A stretch of DNA of 64,000 bases from Chachezhania sediminis (lineage in GTDB: Bacteria > Pseudomonadota > Alphaproteobacteria > Rhodobacterales > Rhodobacteraceae): contig NZ_VOPH01000005.1 of the NCBI RefSeq assembly GCF_009765275.1, positions 1 through 64,000 of the forward strand, read 5' to 3'. This document shows, piece after piece, positions 26,538 through 35,479 of the stretch (positions within the stretch are counted from its first letter, which is position 1; every line of letters begins with the position of its first letter). A program made the position numbers and the translations under genes. Under the pieces are notes generated by a model, which ran no database searches, had not been told where the DNA came from, and saw only the letters and a program-made list of their open reading frames with translations.

Positions 26538-27863
26538 TCAGCCCTTCGCGCGGATCACCTGCAGCAGCGGCATCAGCTGGGCCATTTCCGGCCCCCGCTC
26601 CAGCCCCGTGACTGCCTTGCGCAGCGGCATGAACAGGCCCTTGCCCTTGCGGCCCGTCGCTTCTTTCACGGCGGCGGTCCAGGTCGACCAGGTGGTCTCG
26701 TCATAGGGCGCATCGGGGAGCAGCGTCATGGCTTCCGCGATGAACGTGCGGTCCTCGTCAGCGATCAGGGGCTCTGCTCCGTCGCGGCACAGGACCCACC
26801 ACTGTTCCAGATCGGCCAGCGTCGCGATGTTGTCGCGCGCGACCAGCCAGAACGCCTCGGCCTTGTCGTCCGGGACACCGGCCGCGGCAACGGCCCCGGC
26901 CACCTCGGACAGGGGCTTGGCCTGCAGGACGCGTGCCGTCAGCGGGAACAGGTCCTTTTCGTCGAATTTCGTCGGCGCCGAGCCGAAATGGTGGATGTCG
27001 AACCCCTCGATCAGGTCCGCCATGTCGGTGCGCAGCTCGATCGGATCCGAGGAGCCCAGACGCGCCATCAGCGACAGGACCGCCATCGGCTCCACCCCTT
27101 GGGCACGCAGATCGCGCAGCGACAGGGTGCCAAGGCGCTTCGACAGCGCCTCGCCCTGCGGACCGGTCAACAGCGAATGGTGGGCGAAGTTCGGGACATT
27201 GCCGCCCAGCGCGTGGATGATCTGGATCTGGGTCGCAGTGTTGGTCACGTGGTCAGAGCCGCGCACGACATCGGTCACGCCCATTTCCGTGTCATCGACG
27301 ACCGAAGCGAGCGTGTACAGGATCTGGCCGTCCGCCCGGATCAGCACCGGGTCCGACACTGATGCGGCGTCGATCGAGATGTCGCCCAGGATGCCGTCGG
27401 TCCATTCGATCCGTTCCTGATCCAGCTTGAAGCGCCAGACGCCGGGGCCGCGTTCGTCACGCAGCTTCGCCTTTTCGTCGTCCGACAACGCCAGGGCCGC
27501 GCGATCATAGACAGGCGGGCGGCCCATGTTGAGCTGCTTCTTGCGCTTCAGGTCCAGTTCGGTCGGCGTCTCGAAGGCCTCGTAGAAGCGGCCCATGTCG
27601 CGCAGCTTCTGGGCGGCTTCCTGATAGCGGTCCAGGCGCAGCGACTGGCGTTCGATCCGGTCCCAGGTCAGGCCCAGCCATTCCAGATCCTGCTTGATCC
27701 CGTCGACATATTCTTCCTTCGACCGTTCCGGATCGGTGTCGTCGATCCGCAGGATGAAGGTACCGCCCGCCTTGCGCGCGATCATGAAGTTCATCAGCGC
27801 GGCGCGCAGGTTGCCGATATGCAGATAGCCCGTGGGCGACGGGGCGAAACGGGTCGTGGTCAT
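26538..27863 (-). CDS. gltX: Glutamyl-tRNA synthetase
   Basis: A 441-residue class I GluRS starting MTTTRFAPSPTGYLHIGN, with HIGH box HIGN (15-18) and KMSKS-equivalent LSKRLG in EALSKRLGTLS. The catalytic core (FILRIDDTDPERSKEEY, VVRGSDHVTNTATQI) and the C-terminal anticodon-binding helices are present. The length and SKR loop resemble the second GluRS (GltX2) that many alphaproteobacteria possess, which may charge tRNA-Gln for transamidation; I cannot tell without the other copy. The frame extends to 27905 but the family start is at 27863. Confidence 0.93.
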   Translation of the reverse strand: MTTTRFAPSPTGYLHIGNLRAALMNFMIARKAGGTFILRIDDTDPERSKEEYVDGIKQDLEWLGLTWDRIERQSLRLDRYQEAAQKLRDMGRFYEAFETPTELDLKRKKQLNMGRPPVYDRAALALSDDEKAKLRDERGPGVWRFKLDQERIEWTDGILGDISIDAASVSDPVLIRADGQILYTLASVVDDTEMGVTDVVRGSDHVTNTATQIQIIHALGGNVPNFAHHSLLTGPQGEALSKRLGTLSLRDLRAQGVEPMAVLSLMARLGSSDPIELRTDMADLIEGFDIHHFGSAPTKFDEKDLFPLTARVLQAKPLSEVAGAVAAAGVPDDKAEAFWLVARDNIATLADLEQWWVLCRDGAEPLIADEDRTFIAEAMTLLPDAPYDETTWSTWTAAVKEATGRKGKGLFMPLRKAVTGLERGPEMAQLMPLLQVIRAKG

Positions 27864-28125
27864 CGTGATCTCCTGTCGTGCGCGCTTTGTCACGCACGGG
27901 GCCAATTGTCCAGAACCGGCCTGCAGGGGCCTTCATCGGCCCCCGGGACCGCCGAATAGGGCGGCTGCAGGATTTGTCCAATCAAAGGCCAGCAATTCCT
28001 GGCGGTCATGTCGCCATCCTCACCGCGACGTGACTACTGTCGCGCCGGGAAATCTGGGATGATCCGCCTCGGCAGGGGGCATGTGCCGCCCGGCCCAAGG
28101 CAACCGACTGACGGAGGAGATTTCC

Positions 28126-29079
28126 ATGACGGATCCCGTTTCCCGCCCCGCCGGCCTGACCCGACGCGCCGCCCTTGGCGCCGGGGCCGCCCTGCCCCTG
28201 GCCGCCGTGGCCGCCCCACTGGCCACGCCAGCCGCCGCCCAGACGGTCGCCGCCGGCCTGCCCCATGCCCGCACCTTCAAGCTGGGCGATATGACGGTGA
28301 CGACGCTCCTGGATGGGTCCATGCCCCGCGAAGGGGTCAAGGACATCTTCGGGGTCAACGTATCGGCCGAAGATTTCGCCGATGTCGCGGCCGCGAACTT
28401 CATCCCCGCTGACATGGCGCAGTTCTATTTCACGCCGACGCTGGTCGATACCGGGTCGGAACTGGTCCTGTTCGACACCGGCCTGGGCCAGGGCGGGATC
28501 GCGAAGGCGCTGGCCGAGGCCGGCAGCAGCACGGATGCCGTGGATGTCGTGGTGCTGTCACACATGCATCCCGACCATATCGGCGGGCTGATGACCGATG
28601 GCCAGCCCACCTTCGCCAATGCGCGCTATGTCACCGGCCGGGCCGAATACGATGGCTGGATGGCCACCGGATCGAACGGCGTGACCAACCTGATGGCCAA
28701 GAATGTGGAACCCCTGAAGGAAAAGATCACCTTCATCGGCGACGGGGCCTCCATCGCGCCCGGCATCACAGCGCTGGACGCGCCGGGCCATACGCCGGGC
28801 CACATAATCTTCATGGTGGAAAGCGCCGGTGCGCCTCTGATGCTGACGGCAGACTTGGCCAACCACTACGTGTTCCCGTTCCAGAACCCGGACTGGCACA
28901 CCAGCTTCGACACCGACAAGGAACAGGCCAGCGCCACGCGCCGCCGCGTGTTCGACATGCTGGCCGCCGACCGCGTTCCGATGATCGGCTACCACATGCC
29001 CTTCCCCGCCGCAGGCTTCGTCGAGGCCCGCGGCGACGGCTTCCGCTTCGTCCCCGTCAGCTACCAGATGATGGGCTGA
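28126..29079 (+). CDS. Tat-exported metallo-beta-lactamase-fold hydrolase
   Basis: A 317-residue protein with an N-terminal twin-arginine signal (LTRRAALGAGAALPLAAVAA) and an MBL domain. The metal motif H146-x-H148-x-D150-H151 (SHMHPDHIGG) is intact; further ligands are in the ALDAPGHTPGHI and LTADLANHY segments. This is the class of periplasmic quorum-quenching/arylsulfatase/methyl-parathion-like hydrolases. The start is supported by GGAGGAGA just upstream. It is convergent with nadE, with a strong hairpin between. Substrate is unknown. Confidence 0.88.
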   Translation: MTDPVSRPAGLTRRAALGAGAALPLAAVAAPLATPAAAQTVAAGLPHARTFKLGDMTVTTLLDGSMPREGVKDIFGVNVSAEDFADVAAANFIPADMAQFYFTPTLVDTGSELVLFDTGLGQGGIAKALAEAGSSTDAVDVVVLSHMHPDHIGGLMTDGQPTFANARYVTGRAEYDGWMATGSNGVTNLMAKNVEPLKEKITFIGDGASIAPGITALDAPGHTPGHIIFMVESAGAPLMLTADLANHYVFPFQNPDWHTSFDTDKEQASATRRRVFDMLAADRVPMIGYHMPFPAAGFVEARGDGFRFVPVSYQMMG

Positions 29080-29089
29080 CACGGGGGTC

Positions 29090-29110
29090 CGGGGGAGCGC
29101 TGCTTCCCCG
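29090..29110. terminator. Bidirectional hairpin between the MBL gene and nadE
   Basis: CGGGGGAGC (29090-29098) pairs with GCTTCCCCG (29102-29110), 9 bp including one G-U, 3-nt loop, midway between two convergent stops. Confidence 0.55.
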
Positions 29111-29176
29111 GGCGGGGGGGGAGCGGGGCAGCAGCCCCCCGTTCAGCCCCGGCGACGCACGCAGGTGCGGCGCAAT

Positions 29177-30835
29177 TCACTTGGGCTCGCGCCACCGGTT
29201 CGCAATCGGATACCGCCGATCCAGCCAGAACGCCTTGCGCGACAGCCGCGCGCCGGGCGCGGCCTGGAACCGCTTGTACTCGCTGATATAGACCAAGTGC
29301 TCGACCTTGCGCGCGACAGCCTCGTCGATGCCGGCTGCCACGCAGTCGCCGACCGATCCTTCGTTCTCGACCAAAATCTCCAGGATCTTGTCCAGCTCCG
29401 GGTAGTCGGGCAGCGAATCGCTGTCCTTCTGGTCGGCACGCAGTTCGGCGCTGGGGGGCTTGTCGATGATCGCCACCGGGATGACCTCTCCGCCCGGGCC
29501 CTTCATCCAGTCACGGTGATTGGCGTTCCGCCAGCGGCAGGTTTCGAACACCCGTGTCTTGTACAGATCCTTGATCGGGTTGTAGCCGCCCGCCATGTCG
29601 CCATAGATCGTGGCATAGCCCACCGCGACCTCGGACTTGTTGCCGGTAGTCAGAAGCATCTCGCCGAACTTGTTCGACAGCGCCATCAGCAGCAGGCCGC
29701 GGATCCGGGACTGGACGTTTTCTTCTGTCAGGTCCGCCTTCCGGTCCGCGAACAGCGGCGCCAGGGTCGAGGTCACCGCGTCCCGCGTTTCGGTGATCGG
29801 CACAAAGTCGTAGGTGCAGCCCAGCCGTTCGGCCAGGTCTTTCGCGTCGTCCAGGGAGCCTTGCGAGGTGTATTCCGACGGCAACATCACGCAGCGGACG
29901 TTTTCCGCCCCCAGCGCATCGGCCGCGATTGCCGCGACCAGCGCCGAGTCGATGCCGCCCGAGAGGCCCAGCAGTACCTTCGTGAACCCCGTCTTCGCCA
30001 TGTAGTCGCGCAGCGCCACCACCATGACCCGGTATTCCATTTCCCAGTCGTCGGGCCGCGGGGCCTTTTGACCCTCGGCAATGCGCCAGCCATCCTGCCC
30101 GCGCTCCAGATCGACATGGGCGATCGCTTCTTCCAGGAACGGCATCTGCACCGCCAGCCCGCCGCCCGGGTTCAGCGCGAAACTGGCCCCGTCGAAGACC
30201 TGGTCGTCCTGGCCCCCGAACATGTTCAGGTAGATCAGCGGCAGCCCGGTTTCGACAACGCGGGCGACCATCAGGTTCAGCCGCGTGTCGTGCTTGCCCC
30301 GGCTGTAGGGGGATCCGTTGGGGACCAGCAGGAATTCCGCGCCCGTCTCGGCCAGTGTCTCGGCAACATCCGGATACCAGGCATCCTCGCAAATGGGCGA
30401 CCCGATGCGGGTATTGCCCACCGAATAGGGACCGCCCAGGGGACCGCTGTCGAAGACGCGGACCTCGTCGAAGACGTCGTTGTTGGGCAGGTGGTGCTTC
30501 AGCACGCTCGACGCGATCTTGCCGCCCTTCAGGACGTGATAGGCGTTGAACAGCTCGGCACCTTCGACCCATGGGCCGCCGATGGCCAGCGCCGGACCGT
30601 CCGCGCAATATTCCGCCAGGGCCTCGATCTCGGCAATGGCAGCGGCCTGGAAGCTGGGCTTCCGGATCAGGTCCTGAAGGTTGTAGCCGGTGATGAACAT
30701 CTCTGTCAGCGCGACAAGGTCGGCGCCGGCGGCCTTGCCTTCTTCCCAGGCCTTGCGGGCTTTTGCGGCGTTTCCGGCCAGGTCGCCCACGGTCGGGTTC
30801 AGCTGCGCCAGGGTCAGGCGGAAAGTGTCGGCCAT
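29177..30835 (-). CDS. nadE: Glutamine-dependent NAD+ synthetase
   Basis: A 552-residue two-domain enzyme that amidates nicotinate adenine dinucleotide to NAD using glutamine. The N-terminal nitrilase-type glutaminase has the triad E45 (TEMFITG), K113 (LKHHLPN) and C149 (PICEDAW). The C-terminal synthetase has the P-loop SGGIDS (292-297) and TTGNKSEVAVGY. The ATG at 30835 is chosen over 30928, whose extra residues are not conserved. Together with nadD at 12.5 kb this covers two of the last steps of NAD synthesis. Divergent from the MORN gene. Confidence 0.96.
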   Translation of the reverse strand: MADTFRLTLAQLNPTVGDLAGNAAKARKAWEEGKAAGADLVALTEMFITGYNLQDLIRKPSFQAAAIAEIEALAEYCADGPALAIGGPWVEGAELFNAYHVLKGGKIASSVLKHHLPNNDVFDEVRVFDSGPLGGPYSVGNTRIGSPICEDAWYPDVAETLAETGAEFLLVPNGSPYSRGKHDTRLNLMVARVVETGLPLIYLNMFGGQDDQVFDGASFALNPGGGLAVQMPFLEEAIAHVDLERGQDGWRIAEGQKAPRPDDWEMEYRVMVVALRDYMAKTGFTKVLLGLSGGIDSALVAAIAADALGAENVRCVMLPSEYTSQGSLDDAKDLAERLGCTYDFVPITETRDAVTSTLAPLFADRKADLTEENVQSRIRGLLLMALSNKFGEMLLTTGNKSEVAVGYATIYGDMAGGYNPIKDLYKTRVFETCRWRNANHRDWMKGPGGEVIPVAIIDKPPSAELRADQKDSDSLPDYPELDKILEILVENEGSVGDCVAAGIDEAVARKVEHLVYISEYKRFQAAPGARLSRKAFWLDRRYPIANRWREPK

Positions 30836-31049
30836 CTTTGGTCGTGCCTTCTTGCTTGGTTCGTTTCGCGGCGGTTCGGGGCGGACCGGCCGTGTCGTCG
30901 GGCCCAAGCCATGTAGCAGATCGCCCACAAAGGAAAAGTGTTAAGGGTCGACAGCGTTGCCCGCGCGCGCGCGCTGACTTAGTTTTCGGCAGACAGCGGG
31001 AAATTATGGCCCGGGCGCCCACCCCGCGGCGTTCCGAGGGGGACGGAGA

Positions 31050-32456
31050 ATGAGACAGTCCATCACAGCACGTATCGCGCCGGCCCTGCTGGCCGCGCTG
31101 GTACTGCCTGCACCGCTTGCGGCGCAGGATGGCACTGTCCAGACGGCGCAGGACGATATCGGCGGCATCTACGAAGGCACGTTCCGCGGCGGGCTGCAGC
31201 ACGGCACAGGCACCTACCGGCTACCCAACGGCTATGAATACACCGGCGACTGGGTGGACGGAGAGATTCGCGGACGCGGCACAGCGCGCTTTCCCAACGG
31301 GTCGGTCTATGAAGGCGAATTCGCCAAGGGCAAACCGAACGGGATCGGCAAGATCGTCTTTTCCGACGGCGGCACCTATGACGGCGAATGGGTCGATGGC
31401 GTGATCGAAGGCCAGGGTGTGGCCGTCTATGCCAATGGCGTCCGCTACGAAGGCGGCTTCGGAAACGCCCAGCACAACGGTCGCGGCGTGATGCAGATCC
31501 CCGGCGGCTATGTCTATGACGGCGACTGGGTCGACGGCCAGAAACAGGGCACGGGCAAGATCACCTATCCCGACGGCGCGGTCTATGAAGGCGGCATCGA
31601 ACAGGGCGAGCTGTCGGGCGAGGGCCGCCTGACCCTGCCCGACGGGCTGGTCTATGAAGGTCCGTGGCGGAACGGCCAGATCAATGGCGTGGGCCGGCTG
31701 GTCCAGCCCAATGGCGACGTCTACGAGGGCGAGCTGGTCGACGGCAAACGCCAGGGCCAGGGCAAGGTCGAATATGCCAATGGCGACGTCTACGAAGGCG
31801 GATTCCGGGACGACCTGCGCGACGGCCAGGGCACGTTCACCGGGACCGACGGCTATGTCTACACCGGGGCCTGGGTGAACGGTCAGATCGAAGGCCAGGG
31901 CCGCGTCACCTATCCCGACGGCGCGGTCTATGAAGGCCAGTTCCGCAACGGACTGGCCGAAGGCACCGGCAAGATCACCTATTCCGACGGATCCAGCTAT
32001 GACGGCGAATGGGTCGAAGGCGTGATCGATGGCCAGGGCACGGCGACCTATGCCAACGGCATCGTCTATGTCGGCGGCTACAAGGCCGGGCTGAACCACG
32101 GCCACGGCATCATGACCTATCCCGACGGCTATCGCTATGACGGCGACTGGCTGGACGGCAAACGACATGGCGAAGGCACGGTCACCTATGCCGACGGCGC
32201 GGTCTATACCGGCCAGTTCATCAACGACCAGCGCGACGGCACCGGCCGGATCGAGACGCCGGACGGATTCGTCTACGAAGGCCAGTGGGTCGAGGGCAAC
32301 ATCGACGGCACCGGCACCGCGACCTATTCAAACGGCGACGTCTACGAAGGCGAATTCCAGGACGGCAAGCGCCATGGCCAGGGCACGATGCGCTATTCAT
32401 CCGGGACCGAACGCAGCGGCACCTGGGAAAACGGCACCCTGACCGAAGGCGGCTGA
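31050..32456 (+). CDS. Exported protein of 18 MORN repeats
   Basis: A 468-residue protein with a signal peptide (RIAPALLAALVLPAPLAAQ) followed by an almost uninterrupted solenoid of 23-residue MORN units (Y-[ED]-G-x-[WF]-x-x-G-x-x-x-G-x-G-x-x-x-x-x-x-G). I count 18 full repeats and a partial one between ~40 and the C-terminus. MORN arrays bind lipids or act as rigid scaffolds in other proteins. There is no enzymatic domain. Export without a transmembrane anchor suggests a periplasmic role. The ATG follows GGGGGACGGAGA. Repeats are highly similar in DNA, so length may vary by recombination. Confidence 0.92.
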   Translation: MRQSITARIAPALLAALVLPAPLAAQDGTVQTAQDDIGGIYEGTFRGGLQHGTGTYRLPNGYEYTGDWVDGEIRGRGTARFPNGSVYEGEFAKGKPNGIGKIVFSDGGTYDGEWVDGVIEGQGVAVYANGVRYEGGFGNAQHNGRGVMQIPGGYVYDGDWVDGQKQGTGKITYPDGAVYEGGIEQGELSGEGRLTLPDGLVYEGPWRNGQINGVGRLVQPNGDVYEGELVDGKRQGQGKVEYANGDVYEGGFRDDLRDGQGTFTGTDGYVYTGAWVNGQIEGQGRVTYPDGAVYEGQFRNGLAEGTGKITYSDGSSYDGEWVEGVIDGQGTATYANGIVYVGGYKAGLNHGHGIMTYPDGYRYDGDWLDGKRHGEGTVTYADGAVYTGQFINDQRDGTGRIETPDGFVYEGQWVEGNIDGTGTATYSNGDVYEGEFQDGKRHGQGTMRYSSGTERSGTWENGTLTEGG

Positions 32457-32596
32457 CACCTGCCGTGCCGACCGGAGTCCTTCCGGACAGTCGATATTGC
32501 GACCCGCGCGCCTGCCGATGCAGCGCCGCGGGTCGGGACCCGCGGCCACACGGCCCGGCGCCTGCCCCGGCCCAATGCGATCACTGGGCGGTCGGG

Positions 32597-33373
32597 TCAG
32601 CGTAGCTGCCAGCGCATCCAGTCATCGTGCGAGCCATAGAAGACGTTGATGTCCACGTCCCCCCGGATGCCCGGGACGATGCCGGTGCTGGTGTACTGCC
32701 AGAACCGCCAGTGTTTCCGGCCATAATGTTCATGCGGCATCTTCGTGACCGAGCGCACCCAGAACTCTGTATCCGCAAGCTGCCCGATGCCGGTGTCGTC
32801 GAAGAAATCCGGCGTGGTGTAGATGATCGGGCGAGAGCCGTAGTGCTGTTCCAGGATATCCAGGAACTTCTTCGCCTCGGCCCGGACGGTCGCCCCCGGC
32901 GGGCGGATCGTGCAGGTGGGCGAAAACGGCGTCCATTCCATGTCCAGCACATGGGTCAGCGCGCGCGAATCCCGGGGCACGTTGCGGATGAACCAGCGGG
33001 CCTGCTCCTCGGCCGGGCGGCACCAGTAATAGAAATGGTAGGCCCCCCAGGGGATGTCCGCGTGCCGGGCGCCCTTGCGGTGCTCGTCGAACATCGGATC
33101 GAACAGGTCGCCGCCTTCGGTCGCCTTGATGAAGGCGAAGCGCACGCCGGCCGCCCGGGCCGCGTTCCAGTCGATGGCGGACTGGAAGCGCGAGATGTCG
33201 ATGCCGTGGATCGGATAGGCCGACGGCCCGTTCCGGCCCCAGTCCACGGGATCGCTGTCGCCGAAAGCGTTGTCGCCGTAATCCACCGGGATTATCGATG
33301 GCACACTGCCCCGCCCGCCGCCGCAGGCCGCAAGGACCAGGCAGGTAAGGAACATGAAGATGCGCGCGGTCAT
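32597..33373 (-). CDS. GH25 lysozyme-type lipoprotein
   Basis: A 258-residue glycoside hydrolase family 25 muramidase. A lipobox (LVLAAC, Cys17) marks it as an outer-membrane or periplasmic lipoprotein. Catalytic-site features are the N-terminal GIDIS with D59, FIKATEGG (81-88), GAYHFYYW and the DxE pair D144/E146 in VLDMEW. It should cleave the MurNAc-GlcNAc bond of peptidoglycan. The ATG at 33373 is where the signal starts; the upstream open frame to 33607 overlaps the leu leader. Such cellular GH25 enzymes contribute to wall turnover. Confidence 0.9.
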   Translation of the reverse strand: MTARIFMFLTCLVLAACGGGRGSVPSIIPVDYGDNAFGDSDPVDWGRNGPSAYPIHGIDISRFQSAIDWNAARAAGVRFAFIKATEGGDLFDPMFDEHRKGARHADIPWGAYHFYYWCRPAEEQARWFIRNVPRDSRALTHVLDMEWTPFSPTCTIRPPGATVRAEAKKFLDILEQHYGSRPIIYTTPDFFDDTGIGQLADTEFWVRSVTKMPHEHYGRKHWRFWQYTSTGIVPGIRGDVDINVFYGSHDDWMRWQLR

Positions 33374-33573
33374 TGCCTGACTCCGTTTGTCGCCTGCCCG
33401 TATGTCAGTATATCCGGTCTGTCCCCCGCCCCGCCAGACATTCGCTGCGGGACCGGCAGAACCGCCCGCGACGTCCGGCGGTTCGGTCGCCGCATCGATC
33501 GCGCAACAAAAATGTGCCAACCCCGGGCAATTCGCGCTTTTCTTCCGCGGCTGGTCCGGTATAGCGTGCGCCC

Positions 33574-33666
33574 ATGATCGACCAGGTTGCATATCCTGCA
33601 CAGGCAATTCCTGCCCGCCGCCCCGCTTCGGGCGGTGTTTCCGGTCTACTGCTAGTCCGCCTCTGA
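33574..33666 (+). CDS. Candidate leucine leader peptide of leuA
   Basis: A 30-residue short ORF starts ATG at 33574 and ends GLLLVRL followed by TGA. It has three consecutive leucine codons CTA-CTG-CTA plus a final CTC. CTA is rarely used in this GC-rich genome, as expected for a leader that senses charged tRNA-Leu. The TGA lies inside the 5' arm of the hairpin at 33660-33694, and another hairpin (33618-33635) lies in the reading frame. No clear ribosome site is visible. Call is by analogy with known leu attenuators. Confidence 0.6.
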   Translation: MIDQVAYPAQAIPARRPASGGVSGLLLVRL

Positions 33667-33694
33667 GCGTGCCATAGGCGCGCCCGCTCAGAGG
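33618..33694 (+). promoter_or_regulatory. Attenuator hairpins before leuA
   Basis: Upstream stem CCGCCC/GGGCGG (33618-33623 with 33630-33635) lies within the leader ORF. Downstream stem CCTCTGAGCG/CGCTCAGAGG (33660-33669 with 33685-33694, perfect 10 bp) starts at the leader's last codons and stop, and is followed by TTATT. Ribosome stalling at the Leu codons would cover the 5' arm of the second stem. Confidence 0.55.
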
Positions 33695-33820
33695 TTATTG
33701 CCTGCGCGCCCCCGGCATCGGATCACCACACAGCCAGACCTGAACCCGCCCCTGACAGGGCAACTGGCCCGATCCAATGCCGGTTCACAGAGGCTTTTGG
33801 ACAAACTAGGAACCGACATC

Positions 33821-35416
33821 ATGACCGCATCCATCGCAGCACCCGGCGCAACCGACGGCGACCGCGTCCTCATCTTCGACACCACGCTCCGTGACGGCGA
33901 ACAAAGCCCCGGCGCGACCATGACCCACAACGAGAAGCTGGAGATCGCCGAGCTTCTGGACCAGATGGGCGTCGACATCATCGAGGCGGGCTTTCCCATC
34001 GCCTCCGAAGGCGACTTCCGCGCCGTGTCGGAAATTGCCGAACGGTCCCAGGACGCCGTGATCTGCGGACTTGCGCGCGCCAACTACGCCGATATCGACC
34101 GCTGCTGGGAAGCGGTGAAGAAGTCCCGGCAGCCCCGGATCCACACCTTCATCGGCACCTCGCCGCTGCACCGTGCGATCCCGAACCTGACCATGGACGA
34201 GATGGCGGAACGGATCCACGACACCGTCAGCCACGCCCGCAACCTCTGTGATAATATCCAGTGGTCGCCGATGGACGCGACGCGGACCGAATGGGACTAT
34301 CTTGCCCGGGTGGTGGAAATCGCGATCAAGGCCGGTGCCACCACGATCAACATTCCCGACACCGTGGGCTATACCGCGCCCGTCGAAAGCGCCGACCTGA
34401 TCCGGCGGCTCATCGCCGAGGTGCCTGGGGCCGAAGACGTGATCTTTGCCACCCACTGCCACAACGACCTTGGCATGGCGACCGCCAACGCGCTTGCCGC
34501 TGTCGCGGGCGGTGCGCGCCAGATCGAATGCACGATCAACGGCCTGGGCGAACGCGCCGGCAACACCGCCCTGGAAGAGGTCGTGATGGCCCTGAAGGTG
34601 CGCCACGACATCATGCCCTGGCATACCGGCGTCGACACGACGAAGATCATGCACATCTCGCGCCGGGTGGCGACGGTGTCGGGCTTCCCGGTCCAGTTCA
34701 ACAAGGCCGTGGTCGGCAAGAACGCCTTTGCCCATGAAAGCGGGATCCACCAGGACGGCGTGCTGAAGAATGTCGAGACCTTCGAGATCATGCGCCCCGA
34801 AGACGTGGGCCTGTCGTCGAATGCGCTTCCGCTTGGCAAGCATTCGGGCCGCGCGGCGCTGCGCGACAAGCTTCGCCAGCTTGGGCACGATGTCGGGGAC
34901 AACCAGCTGAAGGACATCTTCGTGCGGTTCAAGGAACTGGCCGACCGCAAGAAGGAAGTCTACGACGACGATATCGTGGCGCTGGTCAGCGATACCGCCG
35001 AAGCTGCCGGCGCGGCGCATCTGAACCTCGTCTCGCTTCGGGTCACCTGCGGCACCCATGGGCCCGCAGAGGCCACGATCGAAATGGAAGTGGCCGGCAA
35101 AGAGGAAATCGCCACCGCCCAGGGCGACGGCCCGGTCGACGCCTCCTTCAAGGCGGTGCGCGCGGTCTATCCCAACAAGGCGCGGCTGCAGCTTTACCAG
35201 GTCAGCGCGGTGACCGAAGGCACCGACGCCCAGGCCACTGTGACCGTGCGCCTGGGCGAGGACGGCGTGATCGCCACCGGCCAGTCGGCGGATACCGACA
35301 CGGTCGTGGCGTCCACCCGCGCCTATATCGCGGCGCTGAACCGGCTGATCGTGCGCCGGGACAAGACCGGCCCGGGCGTCGACGCGCGCGAGATCTCCTA
35401 TAAAGACGCCGGCTGA
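33821..35416 (+). CDS. leuA: 2-isopropylmalate synthase
   Basis: A 531-residue enzyme that condenses acetyl-CoA with 2-oxoisovalerate, the first committed step to leucine. The metal/substrate motif RDGEQSPG (24-31), the THCHND metal-binding His pair, and the C-terminal allosteric domain (about 390-520) that binds leucine are complete. The ATG at 33821 with AGGAA upstream is used; the earlier frame overlaps the attenuator. A leader peptide and stem-loops lie 155-247 bp upstream. No other leu gene follows. Confidence 0.96.
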   Translation: MTASIAAPGATDGDRVLIFDTTLRDGEQSPGATMTHNEKLEIAELLDQMGVDIIEAGFPIASEGDFRAVSEIAERSQDAVICGLARANYADIDRCWEAVKKSRQPRIHTFIGTSPLHRAIPNLTMDEMAERIHDTVSHARNLCDNIQWSPMDATRTEWDYLARVVEIAIKAGATTINIPDTVGYTAPVESADLIRRLIAEVPGAEDVIFATHCHNDLGMATANALAAVAGGARQIECTINGLGERAGNTALEEVVMALKVRHDIMPWHTGVDTTKIMHISRRVATVSGFPVQFNKAVVGKNAFAHESGIHQDGVLKNVETFEIMRPEDVGLSSNALPLGKHSGRAALRDKLRQLGHDVGDNQLKDIFVRFKELADRKKEVYDDDIVALVSDTAEAAGAAHLNLVSLRVTCGTHGPAEATIEMEVAGKEEIATAQGDGPVDASFKAVRAVYPNKARLQLYQVSAVTEGTDAQATVTVRLGEDGVIATGQSADTDTVVASTRAYIAALNRLIVRRDKTGPGVDAREISYKDAG

Positions 35417-35426
35417 AATCAGGCGC

Positions 35427-35460
35427 GGGACAAGGCCTTTACAGCAAGGGCCTTGTTCCC
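35427..35460. terminator. Hairpin between leuA and the SDR gene
   Basis: GGGACAAGGCC (35427-35437) pairs with GGCCTTGTTCCC (35449-35460) with one bulged base, between two convergent stops. Confidence 0.55.
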
Positions 35461-35479
35461 TGCCCCAACCGGCAGGGCG

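Noticed and set aside
31170-32420. Tandem 69-bp DNA repeats
   Set aside because: They encode MORN units in frame; not a CRISPR or intergenic repeat.
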